Source of the DNA: Candidatus Eiseniibacteriota bacterium
GTDB taxonomy: Bacteria; JAFGKV01
Direction: 5' to 3'
Assembly: GCA_025453925.1 (NCBI GenBank)
Contig: JALOPK010000236.1
Location: forward strand, 1 to 5,575
Length of the DNA: 5,575 nucleotides
The position numbers and the translations under genes were made by a program. The notes under the pieces were generated by a model. It saw only the letters and a program-made list of their open reading frames with translations, was not told the DNA's origin and made no database searches. Position 1 is the first letter of the stretch, and the number at the start of each line of letters is the position of its first letter. This document shows positions 1-5,575 of the stretch, piece after piece.

Positions 1-675
1 GCTCGGTGCAGTGCGGTCGGCCTCCCGGAACCATCGAACGGCCTCCTCGTCGCGCCCCAACTCCGCGAGAGAGCGCGCGCGCAGGAGGTAGGCGGGACAG
101 GTGACCGTCTTCCGGTCTGTCCTGCTGAGGAGCGTGTCAATGCGGGCCAGGGCGACCAGAGGAACATGAAGGCGGCCGGCAACTTCCGCGTAGAGCAGTG
201 CTCCCCGCTCCTGCCACTGATCCCAACCGTCACCGCGCGCGAGGTGCTCGCTGATGAGGGCCTCCGCCGCATCGTACTGCCCGATCTGCGATCTAGATTC
301 GGCCTCATGGAATCGCGAGGGACTATCGAGGTCTGACTCCGGGAAGAACCGGCGGAGTTCGGCGAACTTGTCGGCTGCCGCGCCATGCTGGCCCTTCAGC
401 GTGAGCGCCATGGCCATGAGGAAGAGGGCATCATCCGCCAGCCCGCTTTCCGGATGCCTGGCGATGATCAGGGCGCACTTCTCGAGACACCTGTCCAGGT
501 GCGCCAGCTCCTGCGTGCCCGGTGTACTGCCCGAGACGCGGGCCTCGGCCAGTTGTTCGGCGTCGCGATATGCCCGGCGGGCGTTGTAGTACGTATTGAA
601 GCGGACGCACGACCCCTGAAGGAGCAACCCGCACAGCGCCACGCCTCCCCAGACACCGACAGGGAATGGGCGCAC
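1..675 (-). CDS. TPR-repeat protein with lipoprotein-like signal peptide (3' end outside window)
   Basis: 225 codons are visible and the frame stays open to the left edge. The start is a GTG at 675-673; an in-frame TGA at 693-691 excludes a much longer start. The product begins MRPFPVGVWGGVALCGLLLQGSC, a short basic start, a hydrophobic stretch and Cys23, which looks like a lipoprotein signal. The lipobox is imperfect: Gly and Ser at -2 and -1 are good, but Gln is at -3. Next comes FNTYYNARRAYRDAEQL (residues 26-42), then helix pairs of TPR type: KCALIIARHPESGLADDALF (66-85), GQHGAAADKFAELRRFFPES (95-114), GQYDAAEALISEHL (132-145) and LGRDEEAVRWFREADRTAPS (206-225). The opening resembles BamD-like and other TPR lipoproteins of FCB-type bacteria, so a periplasmic or outer-membrane scaffold is inferred. 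It lies 7 nt downstream of rtcB, and the AAAGGG at the rtcB 3' end (691-686) can serve as its ribosome site, so the two are probably one operon. The specific function is unknown. Confidence 0.82.
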   Translation of the reverse strand, partial: MRPFPVGVWGGVALCGLLLQGSCVRFNTYYNARRAYRDAEQLAEARVSGSTPGTQELAHLDRCLEKCALIIARHPESGLADDALFLMAMALTLKGQHGAAADKFAELRRFFPESDLDSPSRFHEAESRSQIGQYDAAEALISEHLARGDGWDQWQERGALLYAEVAGRLHVPLVALARIDTLLSRTDRKTVTCPAYLLRARSLAELGRDEEAVRWFREADRTAPS

Positions 676-682
676 TCTCGCG

Positions 683-2110
683 CTACCCTTTCAGGCAACC
701 AAGGGGTTTCAAACGCGCCACCTTCGTGCAAAGGCCGGCCCCGGTCACCGCGTCGACGACCAAGGAGACGTCTTTGTAGGCCTCAGGCATTTCTTCCTCC
801 AGAGTTCCCCTTCCGGCGGCGATCACGAACACCCCCTGGGCGGCGAGTTCCCGGCTGATGGACCGGCCTCTTGCCTGCCGGACAGCGCCCTTCCTGCTCA
901 GCAGGCGACCGGCACCATGGCATGAAGACCCGAAGGTCTCCTTCATCGCTCCGGGTGCCCCCATCAACACATAGGAGCAGCGCCCCATATCCCCTGGCAC
1001 CAGCACAGGCTGCCCCTTGGCCCGGTACTTGGCGGGCACCTCCGGTCGCCCCGGCCCGAAGGCGCGGGTTGCACCCTTGCGGTGTACGCATAGGCGCTTC
1101 ATCACCCCGTCCACGGAGTGGTGTTCCAGCTTCGCGATGTTGTGGGCTACCTCGTAGATCGTCCATGCCCGTACGCGATGTTGACCGAACAAGCTGGCGA
1201 GCACGGCGCGGCTCCAGTGCGCGAGGAGTTGACGATTGGCGAACGCGTAGTTCACCGCGGCCGACATGGCCGCCAGATACGCGCTGCCTTCCGGTGACTG
1301 AACCGGCGCGCAGCACAACTGCGGGTCGGGAAGCGCGATCCCATACTTCGCCGACGCCTTGAGCATGGTGTGGAGGTAGTCGTCGCACACCTGGTACCCC
1401 AGCCCGCGCGACCCGGAGTGGATGGTCAATGTCACCGATCCTTGGGCGAGCCCCATGAGGGTGGCGGCCTCCGGATCGGTGATTTCGTCGACGTACGCGA
1501 TTTCGACGAAATGATTGCCAGAGCCCAGCGTGCCGAGTTGAGGTCTGCCTCGCTCAAGCGCCCGGGGGCTGAGCAGTGTGTGATCCGCCCCGGGCATGCA
1601 GCCACCCTCTTCGATCCCGTCAAGATCGGTTGCTTCCCCATATCCCGCTCTGACGGCCCATCGCGCACCCTCCGTCAGGACATGTCGTTCCTCCGCGCCG
1701 GTCAGGCGGAGCGCCGAACTCGCTCCGATGCCGCTGGGGATGGCCGCGGCCAGCGCCGTGACCGTATCCTTAACCTTCGGCCTCATTTCGTCTCGGGAGA
1801 GGCTCGTTCCCATCAGCCTCACGCCGCAATTGATGTCGTATCCCACTCCCCCCGGCGAGATCACTCCCTGTTCGACGTCGAAGGCCGCCACGCCTCCGAT
1901 GGGGAATCCGTACCCCCAGTGGATGTCGGGCATGGCCATGCTGCGGCCGACTATGCCGGGCAGGGATGCAACGTTTCGCACCTGTTCCGGGGCTCTTTCG
2001 GACAGGATGTGCGGCAGTAGATGCTCGGAGGCGTAGATCAGGCCGGGTACGCGCATGGCGTCTGTTTGGGGGAGCTCCCAGCGATATGCGTCGATTTGCG
2101 TGAGTCTCAT
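683..2110 (-). CDS. rtcB: RtcB-type RNA ligase (3'-phosphate/5'-hydroxyl, GTP-dependent)
   Basis: A complete 475-aa protein of the long RtcB form. RtcB ligases join RNA 2',3'-cyclic phosphate or 3'-phosphate ends to 5'-OH ends, using GTP and Mn2+, in tRNA splicing or RNA repair in the cytoplasm. The active-site set is intact: DINCGVR (91-97, metal ligands D92 and C95), GSGNHFVE (197-204, N199, H200), HSGSRGLG (231-238, H231), EVAHN (320-324, H323), CHGAGR (397-402, guanylylated His398) and a penultimate Lys474. These match Pyrococcus horikoshii D95, C98, N202, H203, H234, H329, H404 and K480 with small constant offsets. The ATG at 2110-2108 is chosen because AAGGA lies 6 nt upstream and MRLTQIDAYRWELP is a normal RtcB start. 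The open frame runs further up to 2272, but that extra stretch has no RtcB character. No archease gene is adjacent in this window. The physiological substrate cannot be read from the sequence. Confidence 0.97.
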   Translation of the reverse strand: MRLTQIDAYRWELPQTDAMRVPGLIYASEHLLPHILSERAPEQVRNVASLPGIVGRSMAMPDIHWGYGFPIGGVAAFDVEQGVISPGGVGYDINCGVRLMGTSLSRDEMRPKVKDTVTALAAAIPSGIGASSALRLTGAEERHVLTEGARWAVRAGYGEATDLDGIEEGGCMPGADHTLLSPRALERGRPQLGTLGSGNHFVEIAYVDEITDPEAATLMGLAQGSVTLTIHSGSRGLGYQVCDDYLHTMLKASAKYGIALPDPQLCCAPVQSPEGSAYLAAMSAAVNYAFANRQLLAHWSRAVLASLFGQHRVRAWTIYEVAHNIAKLEHHSVDGVMKRLCVHRKGATRAFGPGRPEVPAKYRAKGQPVLVPGDMGRCSYVLMGAPGAMKETFGSSCHGAGRLLSRKGAVRQARGRSISRELAAQGVFVIAAGRGTLEEEMPEAYKDVSLVVDAVTGAGLCTKVARLKPLGCLKG

Positions 2111-2116
2111 GAGGAG

Positions 2117-2121
2117 TCCTT
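2117..2121 (-). promoter_or_regulatory. Ribosome binding site of rtcB
   Basis: AAGGA on the minus strand, 6 nt before the ATG at 2110. It decides the rtcB start in favour of this ATG over in-frame starts up to 2272. Confidence 0.7.
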
Positions 2122-2266
2122 CAACAACGGTGAGAGCGGATCCAAGACAGCGGGGCCTGACCAGCATCGGCGAGCCACGCCGAGCGGTCAAGTGCGACGT
2201 GCGGCGCCCAATTACAAACACCCCCCCAGCCGGAGGGATCCCGCCGGGGCGGCGCCTCGCGGTGGG

Positions 2267-2294
2267 CGGCACCCCCAGATGGGTGCCGGCACCC
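2267..2294. repeat. Overlapping inverted repeats with mutually exclusive pairings
   Basis: CGGCACCC (2267-2274) and GGGTGCCG (2281-2288) form a perfect 8-bp stem around a 6-nt loop. The right arm is also half of a perfect 14-bp palindrome, GGGTGCCGGCACCC (2281-2294). The central GGGTGCC can therefore pair with either flanking GGCACCC. This could be an operator for a dimeric protein or a switching leader structure; function is not established. Confidence 0.5.
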
Positions 2295-2314
2295 CGCGGT
2301 TCACCGCTGGCAAA

Positions 2315-2340
2315 GATTCAAGCCGCACGTATCTTGAATC
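2315..2340. repeat. Operator-like inverted repeat GATTCAAG-N10-CTTGAATC
   Basis: Two perfect 8-bp arms (2315-2322 and 2333-2340) are separated by 10 nt. The A/T-rich arms stand out in a very GC-rich spacer. Arm-centre spacing is 18 bp, under two helical turns, which is compatible with a dimeric regulator. It overlaps a weak plus-strand -10 candidate (TATCTT, 2330-2335), so it could be an operator for acpS. Regulator unknown. Confidence 0.45.
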
Positions 2341-2377
2341 CCTGCACGCGATGCCCCGGCTCGGGTGCACGGTGCCC

Positions 2378-2404
2378 CGACGAGCCCCGTGGTGGGGCCC
2401 GTCG
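2378..2404. other. Strong hairpin upstream of acpS
   Basis: CGACG (2378-2382) pairs with CGTCG (2400-2404); one A-C mismatch follows, then GCCCC (2384-2388) pairs with GGGGC (2394-2398) around a GTGGT loop. No T-run follows on either strand, so it is not a standard intrinsic terminator. Smaller hairpins flank it: CCCG/CGGG with extra pairs at 2352-2369, and CCGCC-AA-GGCGG at 2412-2423. Confidence 0.5.
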
Positions 2405-2467
2405 TGAAGGCCCGCCAAGGCGGACAGGGTGCGTGATACCACATCAATCGAGCGGGGAGGGTCGGGG

Positions 2468-2929
2468 ATGGTGCATCAAGCAGAGGCGAGGGTGGGTGCG
2501 ATCATGAGAAGCCAGAAGCCTGATCCATCCGACATGCGGGCAGACGACGGCGGCGAGCATATCGGTTTCGATCTCGTCGAAGTCGCCCGTATGCGGGAGA
2601 TGTTGGTCAGGTGGGGTTCACGGCTTCTTGTCAGGGTGCTGACGCCCGCGGAACGGGCCTATGTGGAAGGAAAACGAGACCCGGCTCCCCATCTGGCAGG
2701 CATGGTGGCGGCCAAGGAAGCCTGTTTCAAGGCCCTCGGCCTCGGGCCGGCACAGGGCGTGGGATGGCACGATATCGCCATCGGTCACTCCCCGATGGGG
2801 GCGCCCTTGGTGACGGTAAGCGGCGGCGCTCGCCAAGCGATGGCGGCGCTGGGCGGGCGGAACATGGCGGTGAGCATCTCCCACGAGCGTTCCGTCGCGG
2901 GTGCGATCGCAGTGCTGCTGCGGGTTTGA
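2468..2929 (+). CDS. acpS: Holo-[acyl-carrier-protein] synthase (AcpS family 4'-phosphopantetheinyl transferase)
   Basis: AcpS moves the 4'-phosphopantetheine arm of CoA onto a serine of acyl carrier protein, activating it for fatty acid synthesis in the cytoplasm. In 153 aa, the family motifs appear in order: HIGFDLVEVARM (31-42, Mg-binding Asp35), RVLTPAERAYV (56-66), AAKEACFKALGLG (81-93, catalytic Glu84), GAPLVTVSG (111-119) and MAVSISHERSVAGAIAVLL (133-151). The start is uncertain. The ATG at 2468 has the best Shine-Dalgarno, GGGGAGGG with GGAGG 7 nt upstream. ATGs at 2504 and 2534 would give 141 and 131 aa, nearer the usual 120-130 aa; a GTG at 2429 would lengthen it. Phe34 replaces the usual Ile in the GIDxVE motif. 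It is divergent from rtcB. No terminator is visible before the next promoter at 2942. Confidence 0.93.
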   Translation: MVHQAEARVGAIMRSQKPDPSDMRADDGGEHIGFDLVEVARMREMLVRWGSRLLVRVLTPAERAYVEGKRDPAPHLAGMVAAKEACFKALGLGPAQGVGWHDIAIGHSPMGAPLVTVSGGARQAMAALGGRNMAVSISHERSVAGAIAVLLRV

Positions 2930-2941
2930 GAGGTGCGGTCC

Positions 2942-2970
2942 TTGACGAGAACGTTCGTATCTGCTAAACT
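2942..2970 (+). promoter_or_regulatory. Sigma70-type promoter of the small lipoprotein gene
   Basis: TTGACG (2942-2947, 5 of 6 matches) is followed by an exact 17-nt spacer and TAAACT (2965-2970, 4 of 6), with an extended -10 TG at 2962-2963. The surroundings are locally A/T-rich. Transcription would start near 2977, giving an untranslated leader of about 70 nt before the ATG at 3047. Confidence 0.7.
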
Positions 2971-3001
2971 GATCGACTTACTTCTTATCACGCGACGGCT
3001 G

Positions 3002-3020
3002 GCATGACGGCCGGTCATGC
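3002..3020 (+). promoter_or_regulatory. Hairpin in the 5' leader of the small lipoprotein mRNA
   Basis: GCATGAC (3002-3008) and GTCATGC (3014-3020) form a perfect 7-bp stem with a GGCCG loop. It lies after the predicted transcription start and 13 nt before the ribosome site, and it buries an upstream in-frame ATG (3017). It could stabilise the message or be an operator; function inferred only from position. Confidence 0.5.
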
Positions 3021-3031
3021 GTGACCCGTTC

Positions 3032-3040
3032 AAAGGAGAT
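3032..3040 (+). promoter_or_regulatory. Ribosome binding site of the small lipoprotein gene
   Basis: AAAGGAGAT, with AGGAG at 3034-3038, 8 nt before the ATG at 3047. It is near-consensus and selects 3047 over the in-frame ATG at 3017, which has no such site. Confidence 0.8.
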
Positions 3041-3046
3041 GCGCCC

Positions 3047-3271
3047 ATGTTCGTCCGGTGTACCGTAGTCCTCGTCGCTCTCATCGCACTGGTGGCTGCC
3101 TGCCAGCCAAAGCCCCAGGACCAGGTTCCCCCGACCCCGAGCCCGGCGGTCCAGGCTGCTCCGAAGGCTGAGCCCGTCATCGACGTGGCGACGATTGACT
3201 CGATGGCCGCGCCCATGGATTCCGTGGTCGCGCCCATGGATTCCCTCGCGCAAGCCCCAGTCACTGAGTAG
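3047..3271 (+). CDS. Small Pro/Ala-rich lipoprotein of unknown function
   Basis: 74 aa. Residues 1-18 (MFVRCTVVLVALIALVAA) are a type II signal peptide with lipobox LVAAC and lipidated Cys19. Gln20 at +2, not Asp, suggests outer-membrane delivery if the E. coli Lol rule applies. The mature part is about 56 residues, low in complexity and probably disordered: PKPQDQVPPTPSP (21-33), an Ala/Lys/Glu linker, then three 7-residue repeats DSMAAPM, DSVVAPM, DSLAQAP (51-71). I recognise no family. Small anchored proteins of this kind can act as linkers or envelope tethers, but that is speculation. The translated frame, signal peptide, ribosome site, promoter and terminator all agree, so it is very likely a real gene despite its size. 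It is transcribed alone and converges with the PLD gene. Confidence 0.85.
   Translation: MFVRCTVVLVALIALVAACQPKPQDQVPPTPSPAVQAAPKAEPVIDVATIDSMAAPMDSVVAPMDSLAQAPVTE
3197..3259 (+). repeat. Three imperfect 21-bp tandem repeats in the lipoprotein gene
   Basis: Units at 3197-3217, 3218-3238 and 3239-3259 encode DSMAAPM, DSVVAPM and DSLAQAP. Units 1 and 2 share the 10-bp run CGCGCCCATG; unit 3 has diverged. The unit length is a multiple of three, so copy-number change would keep the frame. Confidence 0.75.
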
Positions 3272-3279
3272 TATGGTTT

Positions 3280-3321
3280 ATGCGGGGAGGGCCGGCGGCC
3301 GGCCCTCCCCGCATTCTCTTC
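3280..3321 (+). terminator. Strong terminator hairpin between convergent genes
   Basis: 3280-3295 and 3299-3314 form a perfect 16-bp, very GC-rich stem closed by a 3-nt loop (CGG). On the plus strand it is followed by TCTCTT, a modest T-rich tail, 8 nt after the lipoprotein stop. It also lies 30 nt beyond the stop of the minus-strand PLD gene, but on that strand the bases after the stem are AAACC, so termination there would rely on the stem alone. Confidence 0.8.
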
Positions 3322-3344
3322 GCTTCGAGAACAACCTGCTCCAG

Positions 3345-5575
3345 CTACCGCCCCAGATAGACCGCCCGTTCTGACGCGCGACCCGCGCGCCCCACCACCG
3401 AAATGACATACGTGCCGGCACGGAGTCCCGGTGCGGTGATCCGCATGTGGTCAACCGCGGAGGGGTTCACAGCCTCGCCCACCAATCGCCCGCCGAGATC
3501 GTGCAGCGTCGCAGACGTGACGCCGGCCGCGTAGACGACCAGAACGGAAGCACCCCGCCACGGGCATGGAGCCACCGTGAGTCTGTATGGGGCCACCCCG
3601 GCGGCGGGTGACGCCGCATCCAACGCGAGGCTGTCCGTCCCTCCCGCTTCGTGGTATCGGGCCATGAACTCCTGCAGGTACAGATTCGCCACGCGGGAGT
3701 CGCGGACGAGCAGGAGATTCTCGTCATTTGAGTGCTCCGCCGACCATGACCAGTTGAAGCTGCCGGTGACCAGCGCCGCGTCGTCAGCGAGATTGTCGGC
3801 GTCCAGCAGAAGGTACTTGTGATGCATCGAGGGGTACGACGCGAGGAGGTGCACGTCGGCGGGAGGCGCCCATGCCCCGGAGCCCTGGCCGCTCATGGGC
3901 CAGTACTGGCTGGTGCTGGAGGCTTGTCCCGCATCGAATACCCCGGCGACAGCGACACCCTGCTCGTCCCGGGCCATGCGAAGTGCCGCTTCGATGTCCG
4001 AGCTGGTGAACCCAAAGATCGAGAAGTAGAGCCCACGTGCCGCACCGGCGATCACCTGGTCCAACTGCGCGGTGCACCCATCGCTGGGGCTCATGTAGAG
4101 TTCCACCGGGCTCGATCCGACCAGGAAACGATGAGGCGTATTGTTGATCTTGCGGGATCCGAAGCGGGCCATGGCGGGGACCGGGAGTGACCCTGATGAT
4201 CCCCACATTTCCTCGAACTCCGCAGTGTAGGCACCGGCGAGGGCTTGGTCCTGAAAGAGAATCACGTTCTCGGCGTTCTCGTAAAAGCCGTTATAGGTGA
4301 TGTTGGCGCTTCCCGTCCAGACATAGTCGTCGGCCGCGGAGGTTCGATCGCCGAAATCGAAGACGAGGAACTTGTTGTGCATGTATCCGGCGCCATCGTT
4401 GGGACCGGCGGTGTCGGTGAGCACGGGGATGCCAGCGGCGACGAGCCGATTGACTTCCACCCCGACGTTCTCGGACTCCGCGATCACGCGAACCTGGACG
4501 CCTCTGTTCCGGGCCACGATGAGCGCGCTGGTAATCTCCGGCACGGTGAGGTTGTAGAGACAGGCATCAATGGAGGAGGCTGCCCCGTTGATGCGATCGA
4601 GCAGTCTACGCTGCAACACTGCATTGCCGTTGGCGACTTCTCCGGTGGCGTACTCCGCGGCCACACTCTGGGTGAAGTAGGCGTTGATGGCGCCTGAACA
4701 CCCGGTGGCGGAGGCGGTCGACGCGGCCCATACCGCGCTGCGATTCTCACCCGTGCTGTTCCAGCAGATCGCCTGCACGCGATAGATGGTGGCCGGTTCC
4801 AGCCCGTCGATAGTGATGGCATGCGCGGACGATTGGGTCGAATCGCTGGTGGAACCCAGGTCACCCGGGTTCTCGAGACCCCAGAGCAGCCGGGCTCCCG
4901 CCGGGGCGTCAGTGGTCCAGCGCACCGTGAAACCGTTGGGATTGAAGTCATCCTCGACGGGGCCGGCGATGAACTGGGGACCCCCCACATCCTGCACGTC
5001 CGAGGGGAATCTGGGCAGCAACTGATAGGAATCGATGTAGGGAGCGTCCGGATCCCACTGCTTGACGATACCCGTGATATGGTATGTTCCTGATGTCAGG
5101 GATATGCCGGTATCCGAATCGATGTAGAGGACACAGGAGCCGCTTCCATCAGTGATGATCCCCGCCGTCGCATCATACGCTGCGAACTCAACGCGGACGA
5201 GCCGGCTTTCATCGGGCTCAGTGAAGTCAGGAAGGAATGCATTGGCCACGTCTGCGCACAGTGCTGGCCGCGGCTCTTCTGCTTGAGCCTGCCCGGCCAC
5301 CTGGACGGAACTGGGCACGATCTGCGTGGTGCCGCGATACTGCCCCACCACGCCGACGACGGTCACCGAGTCGCCCAGAGCCACCTGATGGGTGTAGTCG
5401 CTCCGGTACACGAGGATGCCGCCGGTTTCGTCCTGAACGTAGATCTCCGTGCGGATGGCACTGAACGTACCCGTGGGTGCAGTCACCACGCCGGAAACCT
5501 GGACTTCCGTTCCCAGTGCGTAGGGGGGGGCGGGAAACCCCTGCGCATCATTGGCCCCTCCAGCAGCCGGCCTGA
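3345..5575 (-). CDS. Exported two-HKD phospholipase D/nuclease-like protein with OB-like, FN3 and sorting domains (5' end outside window)
   Basis: 742 residues are visible. The frame is open to the right edge; the GTG at 5489 is internal, because homologous-looking sequence (YALGTEVQVSG) continues upstream. Numbering from that GTG: an OB-fold-like region (1-167; IYVQDETGGILVYRS, LGDSVTVVGVV), as in secreted YhcR-type nucleases; a fibronectin III-like domain (172-262; FTVRWTTDAPAGARLLWG, ITIDGLEPATIYRVQA); PLD domain 1 (about 267-432) with H371, K373, D378 and GSAN (393-396); PLD domain 2 (about 453-618) with H556, K558, D563 and GSFN (577-580); and a C-terminal beta domain (633-714; ATLHDLGGRLV, GLRAGTYVISV) like T9SS/Por or FlgD-type tails. 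Both HKD motifs are complete, so one chain could form the two-lobed active site. Phosphodiesterase activity is well supported; nucleic acid as substrate is inferred from the OB region, and phospholipid is possible. Secretion to the cell surface or medium is inferred. Its stop meets the lipoprotein gene tail to tail. Confidence 0.92.
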   Translation of the reverse strand, partial: RPAAGGANDAQGFPAPPYALGTEVQVSGVVTAPTGTFSAIRTEIYVQDETGGILVYRSDYTHQVALGDSVTVVGVVGQYRGTTQIVPSSVQVAGQAQAEEPRPALCADVANAFLPDFTEPDESRLVRVEFAAYDATAGIITDGSGSCVLYIDSDTGISLTSGTYHITGIVKQWDPDAPYIDSYQLLPRFPSDVQDVGGPQFIAGPVEDDFNPNGFTVRWTTDAPAGARLLWGLENPGDLGSTSDSTQSSAHAITIDGLEPATIYRVQAICWNSTGENRSAVWAASTASATGCSGAINAYFTQSVAAEYATGEVANGNAVLQRRLLDRINGAASSIDACLYNLTVPEITSALIVARNRGVQVRVIAESENVGVEVNRLVAAGIPVLTDTAGPNDGAGYMHNKFLVFDFGDRTSAADDYVWTGSANITYNGFYENAENVILFQDQALAGAYTAEFEEMWGSSGSLPVPAMARFGSRKINNTPHRFLVGSSPVELYMSPSDGCTAQLDQVIAGAARGLYFSIFGFTSSDIEAALRMARDEQGVAVAGVFDAGQASSTSQYWPMSGQGSGAWAPPADVHLLASYPSMHHKYLLLDADNLADDAALVTGSFNWSWSAEHSNDENLLLVRDSRVANLYLQEFMARYHEAGGTDSLALDAASPAAGVAPYRLTVAPCPWRGASVLVVYAAGVTSATLHDLGGRLVGEAVNPSAVDHMRITAPGLRAGTYVISVVGRAGRASERAVYLGR
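5523..5530 (-). repeat. Homopolymer G8 (C8 in the coding strand) within the PLD gene
   Basis: Eight G in a row lie in the coding frame (Ala-Pro-Pro-Tyr on the minus strand), upstream of all recognised domains except the start of the OB-like region. The frame is intact at this length. A one-base slip would remove the whole downstream protein. Confidence 0.7.

Larger units (their letters stand above)
2111..2467. other. Divergent rtcB/acpS intergenic region, hairpin-rich, no gene seen
   Basis: These 357 nt separate divergent genes and hold several strong inverted repeats (listed separately). No convincing coding frame, tRNA or known riboswitch was recognised. Possible promoters are weak. For acpS, CTGGCA (2307-2312), 17 nt, then TATCTT (2330-2335) matches the sigma70 consensus at 4 of 6 bases in each box. 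For rtcB, TTGACC (2191-2186, minus) is followed 17 nt later by a poor -10, GATGCT (2168-2163). If the plus-strand promoter is real, acpS has a leader of about 125 nt containing the hairpins at 2352-2369, 2378-2404 and 2412-2423. There is also a C7 run at 2221-2227. Confidence 0.5.

Noticed and set aside
254-858. Plus-strand open frames of 111 and 157 codons
   Set aside because: They are antisense to the TPR gene and the end of rtcB and have low-complexity Arg/Pro/Ser-rich products.
1370-2020. 216-codon open frame on the plus strand
   Set aside because: It lies wholly antisense to rtcB, whose active-site motifs are intact; the product is Arg/Gly/His-rich and has no family character. It is an artefact of high G+C.
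2111-2272. N-terminal extension of rtcB by 54 residues
   Set aside because: The extra residues do not resemble RtcB, and the ATG at 2110 has a good ribosome site and a typical family start.
2281-2404. Possible tRNA or other known structured RNA in the spacer
   Set aside because: No T-loop GTTCRANYC in the right context, no acceptor stem or CCA end, and no recognised riboswitch core was found; only simple hairpins are visible.
2267-2423. Mobile element ends or CRISPR-like repeats
   Set aside because: Inverted repeats are short, different from each other and not regularly spaced; there is no transposase and no target duplication.
2785-3264. 159-codon minus-strand frame over acpS and the lipoprotein gene
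   Set aside because: It runs antisense to two better-supported genes and across a promoter and ribosome site; Thr/Met/Gly repeats only mirror the lipoprotein repeats.
4245-4697. 150-codon plus-strand frame within the PLD gene
   Set aside because: It is antisense to the conserved HKD domain 1, with a Gly/Val/Asp-rich product that mirrors codons of the real gene.

Overview
The window comes from a GC-rich bacterial chromosome (roughly 60-65% G+C by eye) with a Gram-negative-type envelope. Two predicted lipoproteins and an exported multidomain protein ending in a Por/FlgD-like sorting domain resemble proteins of the FCB-related candidate phyla (Eisenbacteria, Krumholzibacteria, Latescibacteria, Gemmatimonadetes). 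That placement is an inference from protein style. No rRNA or marker gene is present to confirm it.

Layout. Minus strand, 675 to 1: a GTG-started TPR protein with a lipoprotein-like signal peptide, cut by the left edge. Minus strand, 2110 to 683: a complete RtcB-type RNA ligase (475 aa), 7 nt upstream of the TPR gene and probably co-transcribed with it. From 2111 to 2467 lies a 357-nt divergent intergenic region full of inverted repeats. Plus strand, 2468 to 2929: a holo-[acyl-carrier-protein] synthase (AcpS family) with an N-terminal extension. Plus strand, 3047 to 3271: a small Pro/Ala-rich lipoprotein (74 aa) with a good sigma70-type promoter, a 5'-UTR hairpin, a strong Shine-Dalgarno and a strong terminator hairpin. 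Minus strand, 5575 to 3345: the 3' part of a large secreted protein with an OB-fold-like region, a fibronectin type III-like domain, two complete HKD phospholipase D/nuclease domains and a C-terminal sorting-type beta domain. Its 5' end, including any signal peptide, lies beyond the right edge.

The genes do not form one obvious pathway. rtcB (RNA repair or tRNA splicing) and acpS (activation of acyl carrier protein) are housekeeping-type genes that diverge from a shared control region. The small lipoprotein is a self-contained transcription unit and converges with the PLD gene on a shared hairpin. No CRISPR, tRNA, rRNA, transposase or recognisable defence operon was found. The least ordinary items are the exported OB/FN3/double-HKD protein, the repeat-bearing mini-lipoprotein and the hairpin-rich rtcB/acpS spacer.
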